From Thielaviopsis euricoi (Eukaryota > Ascomycota > Sordariomycetes > Microascales > Ceratocystidaceae): a stretch of DNA of 64,000 nt. The stretch is taken from positions 1,279,695 to 1,343,694 of the forward strand of contig BCHJ01000001.1 in NCBI GenBank assembly GCA_001599615.1, written 5' to 3'. The notes under the pieces were generated by a model. It was given only the letters and a program-made list of their open reading frames with translations, searched no databases and was not told where the DNA came from. The translations under genes and the position numbers were made by a program. This document shows, one piece after another, positions 10,468-21,947 of the stretch. The number at the start of each line of letters is the position of its first letter. Positions within the stretch are counted from its first letter, which is position 1.

Positions 10468-13041
10468 TTAGTTGAAGTCAAGGAACATTTCATCCCCCCG
10501 CCTCTGTGGTGTTAGCGTCAACTCACGCGATGGGACATCTGAACGCCCGTATGCCACTTCGTGGGCTACTGGTGCTCCCGTAGAAGAAGAAGAAGAATTC
10601 GGGACAATCAAGCCCAAAGACCCTTGGATCTTAACTTCCGGCAACCCCGGCGTCCCGCTGAGCTTTTGCTGTCTCAGTGATGCTCCACGTGCAATGCCCA
10701 TGGTGTTTTGAAAGGGAAACTCGGGCTCATTAAACGCCGCGTTGACCTCATGCGAGTCTGTAATCACCCGGAATGGTGGCTGTTTGTACTGTGGTTCCAT
10801 AAAAGGTCCCGATACAGTAGTGTATACCCCAGTAGCTCGCGGCACGCCATTTGCTGCTGTCGACACCGAGTATGACTGGAAAGTGCGCGTGGGGGGCGAC
10901 CGTACGCGTGCACCGGGATTGTATGCTTTGATGGCTGCGCTATCCGCAAAGGGGTTGCCATCATTGTCGTTATTATTGTTGTTGCTGGCGCTGCTGCTGA
11001 GCGTGTAGTCCATCTCGTGTGCAGCCGGCGCTTCCAGCAGGGGCTCAGGCGCCGCAGCTGCCGAAGCCATGTTATGTCGCAAACTCCGGCGCGCCGTGCC
11101 CTGCGCGTTCCCGCGATCGACCGAGGAGAAACTAACTCCCGAAGCCATCATGCGGCGCTCGCGCTCTGAAATCATCGAGTCTTCTTCAAACTCCGTCATC
11201 ATGCTGTCACGCTCGGTACCGCCGCCGCCATAGCGCTTTGACTCGCGCGGTGCATCCTTGACTGCGAAATTAGCAAACAACGGCGGTGGCGGAGGTGGTG
11301 GAATCGGCTGCTTGTTGGTATAGATAGTACCGCTTTGGGCGCTGGGCTGTGGAGGCGCCTCGTGAACTTTAACGATACGTTCGTGGCGCGAGGGCTTGGT
11401 TGGTGGGACGGTGACGGAGAGACCAGGGTTCTTGCGGGAGCGTCCGGGTGTGCCATTGTCTGGAGAGGGGCCGCGTGACTCGTTACGAGACTCTGAGCGG
11501 ATCTGATTTTCGGGTGTCTGAGCGCGGGCAACCAGAGGCGGCAAAAAGGAGGAACCAGGAGCAGGACGTAGGGGAGTCGTGCTATGGATAGACGCAGCAG
11601 AAGATGGCCTATCCACAAGCGTTGTATTGCTATGAGATGACATGGAAGTCGGTGGCCGTTCAATTAGTCGCGGCTGGTCTCTTATGATCTTGCCAACTGG
11701 CGGCGTAGGTGGCACGAATCTGGGCGACGTCCTATCAAAGGATGGCGTTGGAGCAGTCACTGTGACCGTCAAAGGCAACTTCGGAGGTTTTCTGCGCTCT
11801 GAAAGAGCCGGTGATGCATTTCTTGCGAACTCGGTATCTTCAGATGGCAGTCTTTGATGCCCTGATTTACTGAAGGTGGCAATGGGTCTCGATGGCATAA
11901 CATTTGCACTCAATTCGGATGGAATTGCAACAGCTGTCCGAGTCTTATTCATAGCTGCTGTGAATGGTTGCATTAGGCGTGATTTGCGCTTAACAAATGC
12001 CTTGGATGGTGCATTTTCCATCATGTAGAGCTCCTGAGCATGGCCTTCGGCTGTTGAGCCAAAGTGGTCGTAAACATTCGGTGTTGCAACGCCGTACTCG
12101 GGGTCATCGTGGATTGGTGCAGATATTTCCATCATGACACCTTCCTTGGCCAGTGCGGCTTGCCGATAGTCAAAGTCCTCGATAAATCTGGAATCAAATC
12201 TCTTGCGACGCTCTCTTCTGCCACATAGTATAGCAAGAATTCCAATGAGGATAGCGCCTACCAGCCCGACACCAAGGCCTACAGCCTGACCCACAGTGAA
12301 ACTGTGGCTCTTTTCACTCTTGGCGGTATCACTGGTACTGCTACCTTTCTCACTGGTAGTGTCTGGGTCACTAATGGAAGTTGTTTCCGTGACAGGAAGA
12401 GCGGTAGCAGTCGGGTCGGATGTTGAGGTGGATGACTCGGTAGATGATGTCAATGCTGAAGTGGATGTCGTTGAAGAGAATGTAGCTGTACGTGTAGAAG
12501 TAGCAAAGGTTGACGAAGGACTAGCAGTAGTGGTCGAAACAACAGTTGTGGTCGACGATGAAGCCAGAGACGAGTAAGAATCACACATGGTCCGAGCCTG
12601 CGTCTGGACACTCTCTATACTCACAGTTAGACTTTGCACTAGAAATGGTGATATAGACCTAATCATACCTGAAGCCTCATCGGCCGAACAGTTCTTAGTA
12701 ATGCATTTAACGGCAGTCTCGGCAAGCGTGAGGTCGGATGTGCTCTTCAGCGAACACAGGCACTCCAACGAAGGTGATAGACCGCAAGCTGACTGCACAT
12801 GGAAGTCGCCAGCAATAGCACCCAGATAGCAAGACTGGGCACATGAGGGAACCTTGTCGACAATGTCATTGGCAATGTATAAAAAGGTCGTTGACGAAGC
12901 CGCAGCAGACGAGGATGTGGTAGTGGTTGCTGATGATTGCGTTGTTGATGACGATGAATCGGCTGAGAGTTGAGGGAATGGAGCTGCTAATACTGTAGCA
13001 GCCTGAGCAATAGCCCATAGTGACAGCAGAGATGCTCTCAT
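10468..13041 (-). CDS. CFEM-domain single-pass membrane protein
   Basis: This is an intron-less 857-residue protein starting at an ATG at 13041. Residues 1-20 form a signal peptide (hydrophobic, ending VLAA-P). A CFEM-like cysteine domain follows with exactly eight cysteines at about 67, 71, 86, 94, 96, 113, 118 and 153. Next is a Ser/Thr-rich stalk (about 155-245, probably O-mannosylated), one transmembrane helix (about 249-273) and a basic stop-transfer RRERRKRF. The remaining 580 residues are a proline/serine-rich, probably disordered cytoplasmic tail with a PPPPPPPL stretch and an Asn-rich tract. The layout resembles WSC-type wall sensors more than GPI-anchored haem-binding CFEM proteins. 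The position usually holding the haem-ligand Asp, three residues before the CxC pair, is Ser here (SLECLC), so haem uptake is doubtful. The role is inferred to be a cell-surface sensor or adhesin; the ligand is unknown. Confidence 0.85.
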   Translation of the reverse strand: MRASLLSLWAIAQAATVLAAPFPQLSADSSSSTTQSSATTTTSSSAAASSTTFLYIANDIVDKVPSCAQSCYLGAIAGDFHVQSACGLSPSLECLCSLKSTSDLTLAETAVKCITKNCSADEASGMIRSISPFLVQSLTVSIESVQTQARTMCDSYSSLASSSTTTVVSTTTASPSSTFATSTRTATFSSTTSTSALTSSTESSTSTSDPTATALPVTETTSISDPDTTSEKGSSTSDTAKSEKSHSFTVGQAVGLGVGLVGAILIGILAILCGRRERRKRFDSRFIEDFDYRQAALAKEGVMMEISAPIHDDPEYGVATPNVYDHFGSTAEGHAQELYMMENAPSKAFVKRKSRLMQPFTAAMNKTRTAVAIPSELSANVMPSRPIATFSKSGHQRLPSEDTEFARNASPALSERRKPPKLPLTVTVTAPTPSFDRTSPRFVPPTPPVGKIIRDQPRLIERPPTSMSSHSNTTLVDRPSSAASIHSTTPLRPAPGSSFLPPLVARAQTPENQIRSESRNESRGPSPDNGTPGRSRKNPGLSVTVPPTKPSRHERIVKVHEAPPQPSAQSGTIYTNKQPIPPPPPPPLFANFAVKDAPRESKRYGGGGTERDSMMTEFEEDSMISERERRMMASGVSFSSVDRGNAQGTARRSLRHNMASAAAAPEPLLEAPAAHEMDYTLSSSASNNNNNDNDGNPFADSAAIKAYNPGARVRSPPTRTFQSYSVSTAANGVPRATGVYTTVSGPFMEPQYKQPPFRVITDSHEVNAAFNEPEFPFQNTMGIARGASLRQQKLSGTPGLPEVKIQGSLGLIVPNSSSSSTGAPVAHEVAYGRSDVPSRELTLTPQRRGDEMFLDFN

Positions 13042-15276
13042 TCTGAGCTGAGTTACTGGTTAATGTTGTTAGAACAAAAGCCAGAGTACTGTCATGGCTG
13101 GTGAAGTTTAGAAGAGCCAGGTGGGAACGAAACAAGAAAAGAGGAGAGAGATCAAGTGGGTGTAGTCAAGGCCTAGCCAAGTATATGGCGGACTGATATA
13201 TTGTGCAAGCGGCAAGCTACTATTTCATAGGCTGATCCGGCTCCAATATTGTTCTCGGTCACACTTGTCACATCTGGGCAAAGCGGAAAATGGACTTACT
13301 GAGGAACTGGTAGGCTCTTATCAAAACAGCTCCTTCATTTCATGTATGGGTAAATTGGAGATGGGGCGTGAAGAGAGATTGTGAATAGTAAGGTAATAGT
13401 TATAGCTCAATGCAATAATGTAGCATTAAGCGAAGAAATAGTCAAGAGATCGTGATGAGCAGCTGCTGGAGCTATGAGTCTATAATGCAATAATTATGAA
13501 TATATGAACAATGTTAGAGAATGAATGGATTGAAGTGGACAAATGGGTATCAATAGAGAGAGAGAGAGAGAGGACAAAAGCAAAAACAAACACAACCGAG
13601 AAATGGCGATCGAGGCAGATATGAACGCCTTGCCGGATTCGAGGCTTCCTATAAGCATTACTGACCACCAGTCGCTAGCTCAGCGACCCGCGAATACGGC
13701 CAAAGGCCAAGCCACACCGACTCTCAAGTCATTGTTTGTGTTGCTCGCCAAATCTGCCGCCTCCAGCTACTAAATTAAATGCGGGTGTTTGTTATGTCTT
13801 TGACTTGTTCAGTTCAAGTAACGACTCTAGTTTTTCTTTTCCTTTCTTTGCGCTCTACAGCTGCAAGTTAAGCGCCGAGGTATAGGTTCGTTTTTTTTTT
13901 GAGCGAGCGAGCGAGAGAGCGGCTTAAGTTCAGCCCTTGTCTCGAGCAAGGCTTCAAGTCCCGCGCTTAAGAATAAATAGCAGCGGCTGTTTATTTTTCT
14001 TCTTCTTCCTTTGGCTTTCTTCATGCGTCGGCTGTACCTGAATTGTAACCATTTCCGATGCTTGTTTTTGTTTGTTTCGTTGCTTTCTTCATCGTTGTCG
14101 GGCCAGAAATAATTTCTGCAAAATAGAGACGCCAGGCACGCCTCGTCGGGTCGGATTTCTGTTCCGTGTTGCATCTTGTTAGCAGAGTTGTCACACATGT
14201 TCAAAAATAAAAAGTTTAGAGCAGCAAAATGCAAACATCCGCAACGCCCGAGATGCAGATGTGTTGGCGGAAAATCAGCCTGTTGTTGTTTGTCTCGTTA
14301 AGAAGCATCAGCTTCTTCCACTCTTTTTTTGGTGTTTTTTTTTTCTTGACTTTGTGCGCGCAGACTTTTCACTCCGGTACAAAAAGAAAATTCGTTGTGC
14401 CACGTCTAACACCTGTTGGCAATTGCTTCGCCCTGTTCTTTCCAGAGTTTCCGAATTAAATCTCACGTAAAGTTTATGTGTAAGTCTTGTCGGCCAATCA
14501 ATTCTCATGATGTTTTTATTTTGCAAAAAGCCATGGAAGCTTGTTAAGTGGGGCTACTTTAATCCAATGGTCGTCTTCGAGCCAATCAAATGCTGTGTCA
14601 GGCGCTTTCTTCATTCACTTTATCAACCACAACTCTACTCAGCTCAGCTCATCAAATTACATTAGTTTTCATAGGGATTCGATGTGACTTGGATGATCGT
14701 CTCATATGCTCATGCTTACAGTATCATGACCTTTCGTATTCATAACGCTACTCGTCTTGCGACAAATTTCACTCTTTGCATCACATATCACCCTCCCTCC
14801 AAATGCTCTCACTTTTCGTATATAAGTCCGGTACCAGTCTTTTTTGATAATCTAGCATATAGACACTACGCCATTTATCTACACTCATCCTCTTCATTTA
14901 CGCTGTGGTTACATTTTGCATATGCCGTCTTCAGCTGCCTACTTGCCCTGATTGGTCTTGTCATGTTAAGCGCCAGCTAAGTGTACAGCTGATGAAACAC
15001 TTGTTCCTGCTTGACCTTCTGGGTTACCCTTGCTTATTTACTCAGTAACATCATCTGCATATTCTGTTTCCTGTAATGTAGGTCTTGTGTTGTCAAGGAC
15101 GTCTATTAGTATGTTGATGCCTAATAACCCTACTGGGTTGGCATATAAGATAACCCTAACAAACTTAAAGTCATGTGCTAATTGCATGTCTTTCGCTAAA
15201 CATATCATATCATTTATGTAACAATGCCACACTAAAAATATTCATATGGTCCAACTTCCGCTTTATTTGCACCGCC
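13042..15276. other. Intergenic region between CFEM gene and dbp5
   Basis: The first several hundred bases are the promoter and leader side of the CFEM gene. A GAGA microsatellite lies at 13555-13573 and a GAGC repeat at about 13901-13919. The part next to dbp5 is its 3' flank and holds two AACCCTA heptamers at 15126 and 15152. No gene was recognised. Confidence 0.6.
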
Positions 15277-16847
15277 TTAAGCAGAAGGCGCGACTCCAAG
15301 ATTGTCCGTGGCACTCGGGGCGTAAGAAGCCTTAGCACGGTTGGACTTGATAACCTCCTGCACCTTCTTCTCCGTCAGATCCCAGTCATCGGAATCCAGC
15401 TGCACAAGCTCAATATCGTACAGCTCGGTGATCTGCTGAAGAGCGTGGAAAGACTTCTTATCGTAGACAAAACTGATACTGACACCAACACGGCCAAAAC
15501 GACCAGTACGACCAATTCTGTGGATATAAGTCTCCGGGTCTGGCTCAGCATCGCCACGGCCCTTCATGGGAATATCGTAGTTGATGACCATGGAGACAGT
15601 CGACACATCAATACCACGAGCCAGAACGTTGGTGGTAATGAGAACCTTGGACTTTCCGGATCTGAACTCCTCCAGAAGACGGTCGCGGTCGGCGCCGTCA
15701 AATGAACCGTGCAGAGCCGAAACACGGTGGCCATCAGCCTCCATGCGTCTCTGAATCTCGTTGGCACTCTCACGAGTCTAGCTCAAATCGTTAGTTTACC
15801 TCTCGCGCGCTAAAAGAACCAAAGAAAAATAGAAAATTCCTACCTTGACAAAGATGACCGAAGAACCAATTGTCATCAGACCGTAAAGCTTGCACAGGAT
15901 CTCGTACTTTTGCTCCTCCGAAGGACAGTCCATGTACATCTGAGAGATACCCTTGACGGTTTGATCGCCGCGCTCAAGAGTGAGCTCGACGGAGTTAGGG
16001 GCGAACTTGGAGGCATAGGCCAGGACCTTGGGCGGATAGGTGGCAGAGAAAAGGAGAACTTGGACATCACGGGGTAGTTGCCTGTGACACACAAAGATTA
16101 GTATGGGTACCTTGAGCTGGGTTTCGTATACGAATCTGGAGGCTTACTGTCTGATGCGCATGCACTGCTCGCCCATACCCTGCTGGTCCAGCATGTTGTC
16201 GGCTTCGTCGATAACAAGAGCCTTGAGTTTAGAGACATCCAGCTGCTTCCGTCTTATCAAATCAAAAACGGTGCCGGGCGTTCCAACCACAACGTTGGCT
16301 CTAACGTTAGCATTGCGCTCAATGCCACCAGGGACAGCAGCGGCAATGTTGAGGCCCTCGGAGAACTGGCCGATCTGCTTGAAAACGGTCTCAATCTGGC
16401 GAGCAAGTTCGCGGCTGGGTGCAAGCGCAAGGACTTGGGGCTGTTCGGGCTGCGAGAGATCGACGCGTGAGAGCGAGCCAATACCGAAGGCGGCAGTTTT
16501 GCCAGTTCCCGACTGAGACTGAGCGATGATGTTTTGCGGGGGGTCCTTGAGGATCAGGGGGATACCGGTGGCCTGGATCTTGGAGGGCTTGAGGAAGCCA
16601 AGGGCCGACAGGGCCTTCTTGATTTCATCAGAGCTTGGAATCACATGTTAGCGCATGCACACTTTCCAGCAACAGAAAAGAAAATAAAGACGGATAATTA
16701 CATAGGAAGGTCGGCAAATGTGACGGCGGAATAGAAGGGAGTGCTCTTATCGCCCTGAAGATCGTTCAGGGTGACCTTGACGTCGGCAGTAGAATCCCAG
16801 AGACCGGGACCGCCAGCAGGAGTAGCTTGTTCAGCCTCTTCGGCCAT
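15277..16847 (-). CDS. dbp5: DEAD-box RNA helicase Dbp5 (mRNA export)
   Basis: There are four exons (16847-16702, 16633-16148, 16081-15844, 15777-15277) giving 456 residues, close to the family length. The three introns are 66-68 nt with CTAAC-type branch sites and join in frame. The helicase motifs are intact: a Q-motif region around KPSKIQ (64-69), motif I GTGKT at 91-95 within AQSQSGTGKTAAF, DEAD at 191-194 within VIDEADNML, SAT at 223-225 and HRIGRTGR at 376-383. The AQSQSGTGKT and DEADNMLD forms, and the N-terminal VKVTLNDLQGD segment, are those of Dbp5/DDX19 rather than of eIF4A. In known systems Dbp5 acts at the cytoplasmic face of the nuclear pore with Gle1 and inositol hexakisphosphate to strip export proteins from mRNA, and it also aids translation termination. 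It is transcribed divergently from the bzz1-like gene, with 1.2 kb between start codons. Confidence 0.95.
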
Positions 16848-18058
16848 TGTGTGTTATTTCGCTGTCGCAAATGTTCCGAGGGCGGAAAATCGGTAAATTG
16901 AGTGGCAGTCGTATACTGCGTTAATCGGAAGGAGACGCGCGACGGAGTCGGTGATGGATCCCGGGTTGGATAAAAAAAATCAATGAGGTATGATGCCTAG
17001 GCTATTGTAGAGATTAATTTTTGAAAGCTCAAAAAGGCACAATAGGAAGCAAGGCTAGAATTATTGTGTCAATGTTGCCTTGGTATGTCTTGTCTTGCCT
17101 GTACCTGACCTAGGCAAAAGCAAAACAGCTCCTACTGGCAGTTTAACCCAATCGCAGAGCGACCTGCGGGGCCTGCATTACCATGGTGGGGTGAAATATA
17201 GAATGCTACTCCTCGCTGCTCAGTGCACCGACAGGTATTAACCGGAGATTGTCCGACAGGCGGCGTACCGCTTCTTTGTTAGCGGCCGCAGGCGAATAAC
17301 AGCTTGGCTTGTGGCAAGCGACCCAGCTATTTTGACTACACTACTCTGTAAAATAGACTGATATTGAGATAGTATTGTTCAAACATGAAGCAGAAGAGTC
17401 ATCTAGTTGGAATAGTGGTATATTAGTGCACTGCTTGCAGTTTGTCGAGCCAGCTGCCCATGCAGGCCTCAGGGCCCGTATTGCGACCTGGACTCTTACT
17501 TTACAATGGACCTAGTCAGTATAACGCAGTAAACCCGTCATCAACCGCCTGTTTCAGTTTCGGGGGCCACTGAAGGGCTGGGTCTGTACCTTACCTTGTG
17601 TCATGGTCATGGTTATTGTGCTGTCCACAGGCGTGAGCTGTGCTAGAATTTCCATATTTCACGCTATAATTAACACTCTGTACCCCTGTTTCCAGGAGCT
17701 GCGGCTCGCTTGTTTGCTTGCTTGCTTGTTCTGTCCCCGCCTTGTTGTTTTGGCCGCTTCTATTGATTGATTGATTGATTGATGGATGGATGGATGGATT
17801 GAGCTTTCGCCTTGTTGCGATTCTTGGCTCGTGGAATTCTGACCGACCTTCCGTCGTATCCCACAGTTCCGAGCACTTTTTTTCTGACCTGTTTTGTTTG
17901 CATTTCTTTCCATCGCCAGCCATTCTTGGCTTTCATTCATTCTTTTCTAGTTGGCGTTTTGCTCTTCCTGGATATTTTTCTCTTTCTTTCCTTTTTCCTT
18001 TACTCTGCAATATTCGTTTGTGTCTTGCATGCTTGTTAAACCTTCATAATTTATCACA
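16848..18058. other. Divergent promoter region, dbp5 / bzz1
   Basis: This 1.2 kb holds the promoters of both genes. The bzz1 side has long T/C-rich tracts up to the start codon. A TTGA/TGGA microsatellite lies at 17762-17800 and GCTT units at about 17714-17729. No further gene was seen. Confidence 0.6.
17762..17800. repeat. TTGA then TGGA tetranucleotide repeats
   Basis: About five TTGA units change by one base to about four TGGA units, a compound microsatellite in the 5' flank of the bzz1-like gene. Confidence 0.85.
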
Positions 18059-20545
18059 ATGGCCGATGTCGTCACCGTTCCGACTCTGGGCGCAGAGCTC
18101 AAGGTTAGTTCCTACCAGCCAGCTTCCTCTATGCCATGCACGCACTATTGCGTTACTCGTGGTGTATTTTCTGCGCATTCTGTCGCGGAATTAACAGCTA
18201 CCTTTGAAGATGGTTTACTGACAGAATCGACAGGACGGCTTCAAACCTGCCAGTGTCTGGGTTGGCCACGGAATCGCATGGATCGACGAACTGCAGCAGT
18301 TCTACCGCGAGCGCAGCGCTATCGAGAAAGAATACTCCCAAAAGCTGTCGGCCTTGGCGAAGCGCTACTTCGACAAGAAGAACAAAAAGTCGGCGTCCCT
18401 AAGTGTTGGCGATACTCCGGCCATGACCCCCGGATCTCTTGAAAGGTAGTACTAAGCTCACTCTTACGCCAAAGATGAATGGTCAGCTGACACTCTTCTA
18501 GTGCCTCGATGACGACTTGGACGACTCAACTCAACGCCGTCGAAAAGCGCGCCGAAGAACACGACCGATACGCTACCGATCTCACGAACCGAGTTGCCGA
18601 GCCGCTCAAGACGCTGGGTATGCGGCTTGAAGACCTGCGCAAACGCCACATTGAATATACGGAGAAGTTAGAGCGGGAACGCGACGCCTCTTACAATGAC
18701 CTCAAAAAGACTAAGGGTAAATACGACAATGCCTGCCAGGAGCTCGAGACGAAGCGCAAGAAGACAGAATCGTCGTTTGAAAAGGCCAAGGCGCAGAGCG
18801 CATACCAGCAGCAGATTCATGAAATGAACAACATCAAGAACAGCTACCTCATCAACATCAACGTCACCAATAAGCTCAAAGAAGTTTACTACTACGAATA
18901 CGTGCCCGAGGCCATGGACAGTCTGCAGGATCTCTTCGAATTCCGCACAGCCAAAATCAACGAACTCTGGACGACGGCCATGCAGATCGAGAGCACCATG
19001 CTCAAGTCCAGCCAGACCATCGTCGATAACGTGACGGAAGAGATCACTCGAAACAAGCCTCACCTCGACTCGATGATGTATATCCGCCACAACATGGGCA
19101 GCTGGCAAGAGCCCGCCGATCGTGTATTTGAGCCTAGCCCTGTGTGGCATGACGACGCCACTATGGTCATTGACGAGGTGGCCAAAATCTACCTGCGCAA
19201 CATTCTAAACAAGTCCAAGGGCCAACTCGGAGATTTGCGTCGCGAGGTCGACAAGAAGCGCCGCGAGGTTGAAGGTATCCGGAAGCTCCAGCAACGCGTG
19301 CGCGATGGCCAGGAAAGCAAAGATGAGATTGAGGTCTCGCGTCAGCTGTTCAACCTGCAGGAAGAGCTTCACGACCTCGACCGCAAGCGTCTCACTGCCG
19401 AAGCAGAAACCACCACAATCACCTCGGCTGTAGGTGATGTGACGCTGGGCGCAATGAACCACAACTTCAAGGCGCAGACGTTCAAGATCCCCTCAAGCTG
19501 CGACCTGTGTGGCGACAAAATTTGGGGTATTTCTGCAAAGGGCATGGAGTGCCGCGACTGTGGTTACACATGCCATACCAAGTGTGAGATGAAGGTGCCT
19601 GCAGAGTGCCCTGGTGAGCAAACCAAGGAAGAGCGGAAGAAACTCAAGGCTCAACGCCAGAGTGCCGCTACTGCTCTTCTGACACCTGAATCGGCAGCCC
19701 CAGCACAAACCGTCGATCTGCCTACTCTCAGCAGATCCAACACTGTTGCCTCGGGTACCTCTGGATACACTAGCTCTGTCCAGAGAACTGTTTCCGTGTC
19801 TGCCGTTTCTTCAACTCCTAGCGCGAGAGCACCTGTTATCGAAGCTCCTCCCGCAACGAGTGCTGAAGCTGATCCACCGAGACCATCCATGTCGTCGGCC
19901 ACATCAGTCGGAGGTACTCCCCGGAAGAACCGGATCATGGCTCCTCCCCCGGCTGCGTACATCAGTGGCAATGCACCTGCTACTTCCAAGGCCTCGCAAC
20001 AAAAGGCCAAGATGCTGTATGCTTTTGAAGGCAACGGGGATGGAGAGCTCTCAGTGCCCGAGGGTAGGGAGCTAGTTGTTCTGGAGGCTGACGGTATGTA
20101 TCAGTGACATTGATTTTTGAATGAGCTTCATCACTAACTAATATTAGATGGGTCCGGCTGGACCAAGGTCCGTCTGGGATACAAGGAGGGCGTTGTCCCT
20201 ACTACATACTTGGAGATTTCAGCAGCCCCTGCTGCTGCAGCTCCTACGCCTATTGTTGTGCCTGTTGCCGCATCCCCAGAACCAGCAGCCCGCCCATCCT
20301 CATCGTATTCCATTGATGGTGGTGCCAAGAAGAAGGGTCCTGCTGTCGCTCCCAGAAGAGGCGCTAAGAAGCTGAAGTATGTGGAAGCTCTCTATGCCTA
20401 CAATGCGCAAAGCGATAGCGAACACAGCATGGTTGCGGGAGAGCGCTTTGTCCTTGCGAAAGAAGACCCCGGAGATGGCTGGGTCGAGGTTGAGAAGGGC
20501 GGCGCTGTCAAGAGCGTTCCTGCTAGCTATGTCCAGATGGTTTAG
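18059..20545 (+). CDS. bzz1: Bzz1-type F-BAR / C1 / SH3-SH3 protein
   Basis: There are four exons (18059-18103, 18234-18445, 18502-20093, 20148-20545) and 748 residues. An N-terminal F-BAR membrane-bending domain covers roughly the first 380 residues, with typical coiled-coil composition (for example SAIEKEYSQKLSALAKRY). A C1-type zinc domain lies at about 406-455, with the His/Cys pattern beginning HNFKAQTFKIP and CDLCGDKIWG. A Ser/Pro-rich linker and two SH3 domains follow, one at about 595-655 (MLYAFEGNGDGELSV) and one at about 690-748 (ALYAYNAQ, ending VPASYVQMV). The order F-BAR, C1, SH3, SH3 is that of Bzz1/syndapin-like proteins, which in yeast bind Las17/WASP and help start Arp2/3 actin assembly at endocytic sites. 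The third intron lies inside the first SH3 domain. The TAG stop is followed by a long in-frame open stretch, described separately. Confidence 0.93.
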
Positions 20546-21157
20546 GTGCCTGCTCTATGGTGTCCACGGACTACTCGGGATAACCCCAACTACGGACTCA
20601 ATCTTGTCCCGAGTCTTGTTTTGCGTAGCCCTCAATACTCGCCGTCTCCTTTCTCTGCGGGAAGTCCCACGAAGTCTGAACCAAGTCCATGTTTGCGAGC
20701 TAATCCCCAATATCGCCATAATCATCAGCCGCACATATATGCCGATTCCTCACGATCCCTGTTTCCCCAGGTAGTGCCCAAAGATATGCATCAGCGAGAT
20801 GAATTCGATAGCGAGTCTCAGGGGATGCGGCATGTCAAGAGTGACCCTCATCAAATGCGTCGGATAGTTGAGTCACCAATCCCTGCTGTGATACGGCATA
20901 GACAGGGCTCTATTTCGAGACAAAGCCGGCACAGTCATAGTCGGATTGGGATCAACAGTCAGGACATCACACACAAACATGGCACCGACGTCAGTACCAG
21001 TGTTGGTGTTGGTGCCGGAAACAGAAGCAGCGGTATACCACACAAGGTCAAAAGTGTCCGGTTTGTGCGTTCCACGCGCCCTGATAGTCTGTATCTGGAT
21101 GCCCTGAAACAGCTCAGTCACAAGTCGAGCTCCAGCTGGTGCAAGTCAACGCAGTAA
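20546..21157 (+). other. 203-codon in-frame open extension after bzz1 stop
   Basis: Directly after the TAG at 20543-20545 the same frame stays open until TAA at 21155-21157. The translation is Ser/Pro/Arg/His-rich (for example SPQYSPSPFSAGSPTKSEPS) and resembles a disordered protein tail. It has no ATG at its beginning; the first in-frame ATG is at about 20787. The upstream SH3 domain is complete without it, so plain 3' UTR is the default reading. Readthrough, an alternative splice removing the stop, or a base error at the stop would make it a C-terminal tail. Confidence 0.3.
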
Positions 21158-21947
21158 GCCGGCTTGGCTCTTTCTCCGATCCAGTTCCACTGTTTTCCGT
21201 AGTCCCATCAACCACACACACACACACACATGAGTATTATTGACAGCATCAACATCCCAACTGGATTTTGTTATCATTCTGACTTTCTCCTTCATTTTTG
21301 TTCGCTTGCTCTGTGGGCACCGTCTGTATTTTGTTTCTTTTCTTCATTTTTTCTCTGTCTTTTCTTTTTCTCGACTTGACGATTGTACAAGGAATTCCAG
21401 GGCCATTGTCTTCCATACGCATATTTCATGTAGCATCAAATAAAATATAAAAAAAGAATTGAACAAATTCTCCATGACTGACATCTATACATAAATGCCA
21501 TATTTGTCTAGTTTAGTCACAAGTCAGTGGTTGCCAGAAGCTTGGTGACTTCCTCGTTTCATCGGGGGATATTTGTGTACCTTCCTTTTACGTCTGTAAT
21601 ACAAAGGACAAACACCAACCAACCAACCAACCTATTTGCCTTTGGAAAGAACTCACCAATTCCCCGATTTCATGTCACTCACTCTATTTATTTAATATTT
21701 GTTTATTTATTTTTACTTCTTTCCAAGTTTAAATACTTTCTTTTCTTCATTCGCTTTTCGGTCTTTTCTTATTTTCCATCTTTCACGTATTTCATCAAAG
21801 CCTTCAGCTATTCCATCGCCATTCATCGACTCTCGCAACTTCTAATCCATCATTCATCAGCGACTGTCCATTGAACTTGTTCATTAACTGTCTTTCTCTT
21901 CTTACATATAACAACGACCGGTACTAACTCGATAAAACCCTCTCGTC
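21158..21947. other. Intergenic region upstream of the MNWTEG gene
   Basis: A CA9 dinucleotide repeat at 21213-21230 is followed by long T/C-rich tracts up to the start codon at 21948, typical of the promoters in this window. No gene was seen. Confidence 0.6.
21213..21230. repeat. (CA)9 microsatellite
   Basis: There are nine perfect CA units. Confidence 0.9.
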
